DNA of 34,023 nucleotides from IMG/VR virus record IMGVR_UViG_3300006916_000166, positions 1-34,023 of that record. One strand, written 5' to 3'. A program made the translations under genes and the position numbers. Each line of letters opens with the position of its first letter. Position 1 is the first letter of the stretch. Below are positions 5,978 through 16,000 of this stretch, in pieces. This DNA comes from a virus. The notes under the pieces were generated by a model. The model ran no database searches, was not told where the DNA came from, and saw only the letters and a list, made by a program, of their open reading frames with translations.

Positions 5978-6477
5978 GTTTCTTTTTTTACATGTTTATA
6001 TAATTCATCACCAATTTGTTTACCAAATTCTGAATCTGATTTGTAATGAGCTTTAGCTACATTTCTACTATCAGATATATTTTCTCCTAATGCAGTAAAT
6101 CTATTTGTATTATTTAAATCGTTTAAGTACTTGGCTATAAACCTGCCTTGAGCTGAGTGACCAGACGGGTATGCAGGTGTTTTCATAGATTTTAATTCAA
6201 CATCATTTAGTTTTATACCGTAATCTTTTGCTAGCTCTTTTGGTCTTGGTCTATTAAAATGAAACTTTAACTTTTTAATAACATTGTCATAAGCATCTAG
6301 TGACATGTCTTTTATAATCTTTTCAGGAAATTTATAATTATTTTTTGTAGCAAAATTACCAAAAACTTTTATCATATCGTCATTATCTTTAACAAATTTA
6401 GGATCGTCTTTAATTTTACTCAAATCTTGTATCTCTCTAAAAGTTTCTAAAGAATTATTTTTAGGTGGTTTTTGCAT
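5974..6477 (-). CDS. PAP2 superfamily acid phosphatase
   Basis: Predicted phosphohydrolase of the PAP2/class A acid phosphatase/vanadium haloperoxidase fold. From the ATG at 6477 it is 167 aa and shows the complete three-part signature: KX6RP (Lys71, Arg78), PSGH with His107, and SRX5HX3D with Arg138, His144 and Asp148. His144 would form the phosphohistidine intermediate. The frame is open upstream to a GTG at 6543 (189 aa), but that start lies inside the 49-aa gene at 6509-6658, so 6477 is preferred. No transmembrane helices are seen, which favours the soluble acid phosphatase type over lipid phosphatases. Substrate is unknown: nucleotide or sugar phosphates, or lipids, are all possible. The gene ends in an ATGA overlap with the next gene. 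Confidence 0.8.
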   Translation of the reverse strand: MQKPPKNNSLETFREIQDLSKIKDDPKFVKDNDDMIKVFGNFATKNNYKFPEKIIKDMSLDAYDNVIKKLKFHFNRPRPKELAKDYGIKLNDVELKSMKTPAYPSGHSAQGRFIAKYLNDLNNTNRFTALGENISDSRNVAKAHYKSDSEFGKQIGDELYKHVKKET

Positions 6478-6508
6478 TTTTAACTTCGATAAGTTAAAGT
6501 TTTTAAAA

Positions 6509-6658
6509 CTATTTCTTTTTTCCAACTCCCCAGTTTTTAGCACCTCTTTTTCTACACTGAACTAGTTGACCAGAAGCATAAGCGCTAGGCCAAACTTTAA
6601 CTGCTGCTTTCACTTTGTGATAACAAGCATCTTTTTTTACTTTTTTCTTTGTAGCCAT
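6509..6658 (-). CDS. 49-aa lysine-rich protein with KVWPSAYASG motif
   Basis: A minus-strand frame from ATG at 6658 to TAG at 6509, 49 aa: Lys-rich start MATKKKVKKD, then ACYHKVKAAVKVWPSAYASG (11-30), then LVQCRKRGAKNWG. The motif, with two cysteines and PSAYASG followed by a CRKxGAxNWG tail, recurs from memory in marine phage proteins and in some giant viruses, as a stand-alone peptide or domain of unknown role. It begins 2 nt after the stop of the upstream gene, the typical packing here. Because it is real by motif, the long GTG-start version of the PAP2 gene is unlikely. Confidence 0.7.
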   Translation of the reverse strand: MATKKKVKKDACYHKVKAAVKVWPSAYASGQLVQCRKRGAKNWGVGKKK

Positions 6659-6660
6659 AA

Positions 6661-7068
6661 TTATAATTTTCTACCTTTTTTATCTACTTTAATTTCTTTT
6701 ACTATAACTCTAGTATTAGGTTTTCTACTTTGTAATTCTTCTAATTGTCTGTTTAACTCTTCTAATTTACCATCAGCTTCTGTTCCATCTTTAATCATAG
6801 TAGAAGTTATTTTAATTTCTTCTTTTAATATATCAGTAGTTTCTTCAAGTGTTTCAACTTTTCCTTTAAGCTGCATTATCATTTCTTCATTCCACTCTTC
6901 TTTCAACTGATATTCTAAACGTGTAACTTCTACAGGTGGTAACGTCTTCGCTTCTGCTATATCTTCTTGAAGTTTGTAATACATACCCACAAGAGTAGTT
7001 GTCAACATTATTATTCCTATAACTGTTTTTAAATCTATTTTAAACTCTGTGCTTTCTGATATTTTCAT
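6661..7068 (-). CDS. Membrane-anchored coiled-coil protein (holin or spanin candidate)
   Basis: A 135-aa protein with one hydrophobic segment near the N-terminus (VIGIIMLTTTLVGMYYKL, about 16-33), followed by a long Glu/Lys coiled coil (about 45-110) and a basic tail. A single N-terminal anchor plus coiled coil is the architecture of an inner-membrane spanin subunit, and similar small proteins near lysis genes are called holin-like. No outer-membrane lipoprotein partner was found next to it. It sits in the late block directly after the giant virion protein (ATGA overlap). Lysis is a reasonable guess, not shown. Confidence 0.5.
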   Translation of the reverse strand: MKISESTEFKIDLKTVIGIIMLTTTLVGMYYKLQEDIAEAKTLPPVEVTRLEYQLKEEWNEEMIMQLKGKVETLEETTDILKEEIKITSTMIKDGTEADGKLEELNRQLEELQSRKPNTRVIVKEIKVDKKGRKL

Positions 7069-10000
7069 TGTTTCATTAATTCTAATAGTTTATTAACTCT
7101 GTCTTTTTCGTAGCGTAAAGCTCTTATTTCTTTTTTAGTTAGTCCTAGACTATCTAATTTTCTTACTTGTTCTGGTTTATTTAATTTAAAATATGTTATA
7201 CTATCTTGAGCTCTTGGTGTTAGCTTAGGTGCTTCGGGTTCTTTAAAAGCTGAAACTCTTTTTTTAGATTCTTTATATTGTTTCCTTCTTTGTTTCATTA
7301 AGTCTTTGAATTCACTAGCTTCTTTAGTAGATCTTAATTGCCACTCTGGCCAACCTAAAAACATTGCAGCTCTTTTCCAGTATTCATTTTGATCATTCAT
7401 TGCTCCCTTTAAGTTTTCTGCTTTTTGAAGTAATCTATCTACTGGTACATTAGTAGTTGCTGCTACAACTTTCGCAGCAGCTGAGTATGAAGGATTTTGT
7501 ATATTAAAATATTCCTCACGTCTAGGATCTTTTAAACTATATTCATAAGTAGTTAATCCTTGTCTAAACTTACTAACTTTTACATCAATAGGTGGAGCAA
7601 TATCTAAAAGTTTTAAAGCAACATCAGCATACTCAGGTCTTGATCTTTTTGATCTATCATATATTTCTACTCCAAGGTTTTTAACTGTAGAAGCTATAGC
7701 TCCACCAATTCCCATACCTCTTAATAAGTTATCAATTAGTGAATTAACAGTGCTTATTCCTTTTTCTTCTAATACTCCATCTTCCTCTTCATCATCGCTA
7801 AATAACATTTTAAATAAACCAGTTTGAAGAACTGTAAATATAATGTTTTGTAAAGCTCCATAATAAACTATCTTACTAATATTATCTTTCCAATCGCCTC
7901 TATTATTAACTAAATCTAAACTAGCTTTTTTTATTATCCTGTTATACTGCATAGGCGTGTTACCCCAAGCTAATGTTAACTTACCAACAGTGCTAGCTTG
8001 CTGCATTGATATTTTACTAGGATCAGATGATTGTTGAGAAGTTTCAGATACCTCTTTGAAATCTTGAAAAGCTTGTTTAGTAGCTTCAGATTCAGACATA
8101 CCTTCTTTCATTAGCTTTTTAATTCTATTTCTATAGAAAGTAGCACCACCTGAAGCAATAGCAAAGCTATCAGCAAATTGAGTTAATACAAAACCTTTAC
8201 TTAATAAAGTAGCTATTACAGCTTTAGCTTTATTTTTAGAAGTTTTAGCAGCTTCTGCTATTTCATTTTCACTAACATTTATCTTTAGACCATTACGTCT
8301 ATCAACTAAATAATCTGAATTCATCAATGTCATAAAATCTTTCCAGTATTGTGGTTGATTAGCAAAAGCTTTACCAGCTGCAAACACGTTGTTATCTCCC
8401 CAGTTTATAAAGTTTAATGAAGATATAGTCTGTAACACTGCAGATCTTGCATTTAAGAACATAACTGCTCCAACAGATCCGTTTACATAGTCTAAAAATT
8501 GTGATTCAAGACGTCCAATCTTAGAGCTTCTATTAGTACCAGTTTTCATACGTAGTAAAGAATCTTCCAATGCTTCTCTATACTTAGAGCCAAAAGCAGC
8601 TTCTATTTTGTTTAAATTTTTAATAGAAAAAGCTTCGTCAACGTTTCCTTGCCATTGAGATAAAAACCTAGATCTACTAGTAGTTCTTAAACCTTCTCTA
8701 AAATCTGTAGTTATAGTACCAGCTAGCCAATTAACTCCTGGGTAATAATAACCATCTTGTTTTGTTAACGCTATTAATTGATCTGCAAAAACATTTATTT
8801 CATTATTTTCATTTGCAAATTCTCTTATATCTTTTAAATCTCTTTTTGATAAACCATCAACTTCTATACCTTGTTTATCCCAAGCTATAATTCTTGTAAC
8901 ATCTTCAAAGGTAAAACCACCTATAGCTTTTTTCTTTAAGTTTTTAGGTATACCTTCTAAACTTTGTTTCAATGCTTTGAAATCTGCAGCTAAAGTATTT
9001 TGAGCTACAACTAAATCGTTAATACCTCTATTATAAGGTTTTATTAAGTTATCTTGCATCCATTCCCATTGAGCATCACCAATCTTACCTTTGCCTAACA
9101 TTGCATATAATAACCCACCAAAGTCTTCAGCTGATGGTGGTATTAAATCAAAACTTCTTTTACCTCTACCTTCTGCTTGTGCTCTTACATCTGAGTACTC
9201 TTTAAATGATTCAATACCTGTTTTCTGGTATATAATATCATTCATAGCTTGATCAACAGTTTCACTAAATTTAATTTTAGCTTGTTGTATTTTTGATTTA
9301 ACATCAGCAACATCAAGAACTTTTTGTACAGCTTCTATGTTTTTATAGGCATCATCTGCAAAATAAAAGTCATTATAACCTTCTCCAGCTTTATTTAATA
9401 TCCATTGTGATTTAGCTAAAGGTGAACTATTTTCAAGTGTGATAACATTTTCAAGTGGAATGTCTATACCTAAACTATCTAAAAAAGTTTTTATTTCCAT
9501 TGCAGCTGCCATGGGTCTAGCTGTTAATATGAATAAATCTTGAGAACCTTTTTTATCAAATATAGTTTTAGCAACTTTAAACAATGGACCTTTAATACCT
9601 TGTTTAACTTTGTTAAATTCTGAAAAATCAAATTTAGCTCCTTGCTCAGTTAATGCTACGCCTTTTTCAGCAAACTCTGCTGCGTTTAATCTACCTTTAG
9701 TGCCATCAGGCATAGTGAATAATACATCACTTTTACTTTGCGCTATAGTATCATCAAAGTCAAATATTCTTATTTTCTTTTCTTTTGTGTTAGGATCTCT
9801 TGCTATTTTTAAAGCTTGATCTAATTGTTCTGCAAGACTTACAAATTCATAATTAGTATTACCATCTGTTAATACTACTTCACTTTTCTTTACTAATTGT
9901 TTATTTTTTGGTTTAGCTTCTTCTACTTTTTTATCTAAGTTACTCCACTCTTGTCCTATTATTTTACCTTTATCTTTACCACCTAAAACTTCAACAGGAT

Positions 10001-13000
10001 ACATGTTTTCCATACCCATATTAACATCGTTGTAATATCTTATTAATTCAGGCATACTAGTAGTCCAGTTAGGAGGCATAGTTTGTTGTAGTTGTATATT
10101 AAAGTTTTCATCCATTATTTTAGGAATAACAGCTACTTTATATTTAGATTTTAATTCGTTTATATCTATATCAGAGTCACCATAAAAATATTCTGTAAGA
10201 GCTAAAGCCATGTACTCTGTAGGTATAACATGTTCGTATCTCAGCTCATTAGCTTTCATTTGTGGACCAACATAGTAGTATTCAGCAGGTGCGGCTGCTT
10301 TTAGTATAGAATCCATACCACTTTTTAAACTCATCATTGTCATGGCAAAATCTAATTCTGTGCCATTATTTTTTACATAAGTTAAGTACTCCATCATTAA
10401 ATTCCAAGCTTCGTCTGCTTCTTTTTGTCTCATATCATATTCAGACTCAAATTTTGCTTTTGTTTTAGAAGTAGATTGAGATGGAGATGTTGTATTTAGT
10501 TGATTAGCAGAAACTCTAACACCTTCTATAATTAAATCAGTTATAACAAAAGTTTCTTTACCATTTTTATCAACACTTATTTCTCCATTTATTTTTTCTA
10601 CACCTGGTATAGTTGATAAGTTATTATCAACAAAGTCTTGAGTACCGTCATAAGTTTGTAATCTTTTGTATCTACCACTTTTACCAGCTGTAGCTTGATG
10701 TCCTTTCATCCACTTTAAACTCGTAATTATAGTATCTAAAGCAGCATCAAATGTATTTAATCCTTGTTTTAAGTTATTTTCATAATAGCTATTAGTAAAT
10801 CCAGTAGAAAGTTCTCTTTGTTTTTCTTGGCCTTTAGATCCTTTTTCAAATAACTTTGCAAAGCTTTCTGGAATACTAAATATTCTTTTTAAATCAGTAC
10901 GAGAACTATTTAAAGTAATACCTTGAAATAAAAACTCAGATGTATTTACATCCAATAATTTATTTTCTTTTGCTAAAAATCTTTTTAAAGGTTGGTTAAT
11001 TTCAGAAGCAAATTTTAATAAAGTTTTTAAACCTTTGTCACCTTTGAAATTAACATTATTAGGATTATTATAAACAGTTTTAACTAAAGCATTGTAAACA
11101 CTACGAATAGTAGGATTTACACCTAAATCTTTAAAGTTTTTAACAAATAAATCTGCATTAGCCCCAAATTCAGCTCTTTGATCATCATTTAAAGACTCAC
11201 TGAACTTAACAACATCTTGTGATCTTTGCTCTCCAGCTGTTTGATCAAGCACATCTTGCATGTTGTCCATTACGTTATCTATATAAAACGATGTGACTTC
11301 ATTACTAGTCATGCCTGTTCTATCAGACAAATCAGCTATAAAGTCTGGGTCAGTACTTAATTTAAATAACTCTGTTTTAGCAAGTTCTTGAGCTATAGGT
11401 TTAATTAAAGATCTTTGTCTTTCTATTAAAGTAGTATAACCAGCTCTAGTAAAGTACTTAGCAAATTCTTGTGGATCTGGTTTTTGAACTTCAAATATTT
11501 GTTTTCTATAATAAGTTGTTTTACCATCAACAGTCTTTTTAATATCTTCTCTACCTATTTCTTTTAATTTAAATATATTACTCCAAGCTTTACTTTTAGC
11601 TTTTTGTTTTATTAAATCAATAGGCATAGCTCCTATTATAGTTTCTCTATTTGCATTTATAAAATCTACATATTGCTTTGGTGCAAAACCTAATACACTT
11701 CTAGTAATAGGCCCCATCTCAGCTTTAATAACTTTCGTTATTTCTTTTGTTATAGCTTCATCAAGATCTTTAGTTACAGTCTCTGCAGTAACTCCCTCTG
11801 TTATAGCTAATTTTTTTAATCTTCTAGAAACAATATCTCTAACTTCGTCAAACAATTCAGGTGTAACTATAGATAATTCTTCAAAAGACCTTAAGTCTCT
11901 ACCCTTATCTTCTTTTTGTTCAGTATCTATTATCTCATCTATCTTAGCTCTTTTAACGTCTTCTATTTGTTTAGCTGTTTCAGTGTCTATAGATATTTCA
12001 TCTCTTATTAAGTCGTTAGGTAAATACCCTAAAATTCTTTGATTTAATCTAGCATTGATCCATTGAGGTAGCGTTATACTACCAAATCTTTTCATATCTC
12101 TATTAGCGTAAGCTCTTACTAATCCAGGTACGCCTGATCCACCTGTAGCCATGTCAGATACTACATCTTCTAATATTGTATCATTAAAACCGTCCAAATC
12201 TCTTGGCCTTATTTTAAGTTTACCTACTTCAAAACCTTTATTAAGTCTAGATGTAACAAAATTTCTATATAAATTTCCTATTTCAAAACCTTTATTTTTT
12301 ATAGACTTATCACTTTTGTATATATCGTTAACTCTAGTAAATAAATCTTGATCTTCTTTAGAAAATTTAGCAGTTTCAGACGCTTGTACTTTAGACGCTG
12401 CTATTTTATTTTGAGTTCTTGTATCACTTATAGGTATAACTTTTCCTTGTTTATCAACAATGCTAAATCTATCTTGAGCCTCTGTTAAAGTAGCAACATC
12501 TACTTCGCCTGCAGCAATTTTTTTACCAAATCCTAAGAAAAATTCTAATATATCTTTTTGACCTTTAAATTCTATATTGTAATCACCATCTGAAGCATTC
12601 ATTAAACCTTCATTAAATAGTTTACCTATAGCAGCTTTAAAGTTATCCATTTTGTTTAAATCAACTTTATCTTCAGCTATTAACTCTACAAATGAAGATA
12701 TTACTTCATCATAATCATACTCTCCATCTAAAACTAAATTAGCATTACTAGCACCCATAGCTTTAAGAGCATCTGTTTGGTTAGTATATACTAAGTATTT
12801 AAGTATTTGATCACCTAGGTTTTTAAAAGCTTCAGGGTTATTTTTTAATAACTTCCTACTAATAGTGTGAGTGTTTTCATGAAGCCCAGTAGTGAATCTT
12901 TTGTTTCTTGTCATGTTTTCTCTAACAACAAAATCTAACTCAAATCCTGCTCCAGATATAGACCCACCGTTTAAACTTCCTTTATTAATACGCTCTATTG

Positions 13001-16000
13001 TTTCTTTTTTATTTGCCTCTAGTGAAGCTTTTGATTCAGGATTAGTTTCTAATTCTATTGCTATATCATATGTGTTGGTTATTTCTCGAATAGCTTGCTC
13101 TCTTGATTCAAAGTCAATGAAAGTGTGTCCTAACTTCTCAGACTGTCTTCTATCTTTATCAAGCTGTTTATCCATTTGTTCTTCAAATAGTATATTATCA
13201 GCTTCATTAGCTATTTCACTACCAGTTGGGTTGTAATTATCTTTAGGATTACTACTATTTCTATTTTTATCAAATAAGTTTTGAATAGCTTGACTAGTTA
13301 CTTTAGTATACTTTTTCCTAACAACATCATTTTTATCTTTGCCAGCAGCATTCATCATTAAAGCTCCATAACCACTTCCAAAAGTTTCAGTGCTATTAAA
13401 TCTTTGCATGCCCTTAGCAGCTTGATTATATACTTCTCCTATGGTTTCTAGCTCTTGTTCTATTTGAGCTTTTGATTTAGTCTTGTCATTTGCTACATTA
13501 TAGGCTTCTTCTCTTATTTTATATAAATTAGTTTGACCTTCAATAAAATTAGTAGCATCTTCAGGTAACATACCTTTTTCTCTAATATTTTCTTCAACAG
13601 TTGAATAAGCATCTACTGCTTTAGCTTCATATGTTTCTATTAAGCTAATATTAGTTTCTATTTCTGCTTGTATTGTTTTTACATCATCAACAACACCATC
13701 ATTTATTGACTGAACTAATGCTTGATTTTTACGTCTTAATTGATTAGCTAAAGAAGTATTTTCATTTATTATATTTAACTCTTTATTAGCTGTAAAGTTT
13801 TTAGTACCTGCTACATATAAGCTAGGTATTCCACTCATTCCAAGGCCCCAGAATCCAGATGAAACTATAGTTTCGTTCATGTTTTCCATAAATGGTCTAC
13901 CATCAATTAAGTTTTGAGTACCAGTAGTTAATCCTTCAAAAAACATTTCACCTAATGTTTCAGGCATTACGTCTTTTCTTATATGTCTGCTTAACTCTTG
14001 TCTAAATCCTTCACTTAATTTTTTCTCAACTAAATCATCTGTAACGCCTGCTATTTTACCTACTCCTTTATTAAGTAATGGAGCTGTACTAAAATAAGCA
14101 AAAGCACCTTCACTTATACCATATCCTAAAGACTTCATTAAAACTTCAGCATCACTGTATAAATCTTGGCCGGTTACAAACTCTTCGTAGTCCATATCAG
14201 ACATTTTACCTCCAAAGCTAGATAAACCTATCATGCTTGAGCTAGATACGTTAGCTACAGTTTGAACAGCTTTTCCTGTTAAACCAGCACTTTTAGCAGC
14301 TACACCACTCAAACCTCCTGTAGCAATCATAGAAACTATTATAGGAGCTTGATTAGCTACACTTTGATAAGTATATTGACCTACATCTTCTAAGCTACTA
14401 ATATCATCAAATGCAATGTCGTCTTTGTACTCATCTTTAACTTCTTCTTCCCAACTTTTTAAAGCTATCATACCTTGATCAACTGGATCATCAAAACCTA
14501 AAGCGTCAGATGTAACTTTCATAGCTAAGCTCACAGGATTTAAATATTGAGAAATCTTATAAGCTCCATATAGTGTGCTTGTAACTAAATCTGTAGTAGC
14601 TAAACCAAGCATAACACCAAATTTAGAAGCATCGTTATAATTTTTTCTAATTATATTAAATTTTTCTTTTTCGTTACTTAAAGTTTTTGCATCTTTATTT
14701 ATTTCTTCTATTAAGCTTTTAGCGTTTTCACCTAAATTTACAATTTTACTATTTTCTGCTTTAGCAGCATCATATAAGAAAGCAGGTATTTTTCTACCAT
14801 CTTCAAATTGATAAAACTTTTCACCTGGTTTTATGTTATATACTATGCTAGAGTTGTTCTTAAATTCGTTTAATTTAGAAACATATTCAGAGTTTTCAGG
14901 TTTTTTAAACTCTTTTATTTGTTGTAAGTAATCTTCAAGTAAATCGTTTTTTCTTTCTATTTTAGCAGCATCTTGACCTACTTTTTTATTTGCTTTTAAT
15001 TTTAAATCTTGTTTTTGCTCTTTGCTTAAGCCAGTTATTCCTTCTATATCTCCTTCAATATACTTTTCAAATCTATCTTTTTTTGCATCTAGTATTAGAT
15101 CTTTTTCGTAAATCTTTAATGCTTCTTGTTTTATTTCATCTTCAGTTATAGGATCAGATATTTTATCTTTTTTTCTTGTAGCTAATAATGCTGATTCAGC
15201 TTGTTCTAAATACTCTTCAGCTTTTTCAAACTTATACTCTTCAGATTTTATTCTTCTACCACCACTTATTGGTCTGCCGTCTATATCTGTTAAGCCAGAT
15301 CCAACGTATTTTTCTACTTCAACTTTTTCAAAAATACTTAAGTCATTGTATGGTTCATTTTTATTAGTAACTATGTTGAACCTGTATTGTGTACCTAATT
15401 TTTTGTCTATTTCATTTTGCGTTTTGTCATCTAAAACAAAAGGTAATTTAGTATTTCCTTTGTATTTATACTCGCCAATGTTAAATTCTACTTTACCTGG
15501 TTTATCATAAGAAGTTAAAGATTTAAATTCAGCATCGTCTTTAGCTATATTAGCTTCTAACTCTTCTAAATCTAAATCTTGATCTAAATTTATTAAAGTA
15601 TTTACTAATTTATTTTGCTGCTCTAATGGATCTTTTTTTAAATCAATATCAACACCATTTACAGTAAACTGTGATGGAAAATTAAGTTTATAATCAACAT
15701 TTAAAGAAGGACTTACTTTGTTTAAGTACCTACTTAAAGCTGCTGCATTTTCTTTTTCATCTAATCCTTCAGGATCAAATAGATCAACCGGAAATAACTC
15801 AGTAAGTTTTTCATTTATAGTTATTTCTTTTGGTTTTTCTTCTTGTTCTAAAGGAACTACCTCAGCTTGTAAAATAGTTTCTTCTTCCTTAGGTTGTGTT
15901 TGACTTGTAGTGCCGTTTAACACTCTATCTACAGCATTTCTAGTTTCGTCATTCCAATTATATACAGTACTTAATACTTCATTAGCAAATTCACCAGCAC

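Noticed and set aside
5628-6910. Plus-strand frames at 5628-5873 and 6566-6910
   Set aside because: Hydrophobic, Phe/Leu/Ser-rich reverse shadows of the lysine-rich and coiled-coil minus-strand genes; no support.
9610-13236. Several plus-strand frames of 60-115 aa inside the giant gene (for example 9610-9819, 12151-12351, 12892-13236)
   Set aside because: They lie opposite a continuous, motif-bearing 3007-codon gene, have Ser/Phe/Leu-rich compositions typical of reverse-strand shadows, and show no leader or coupling.
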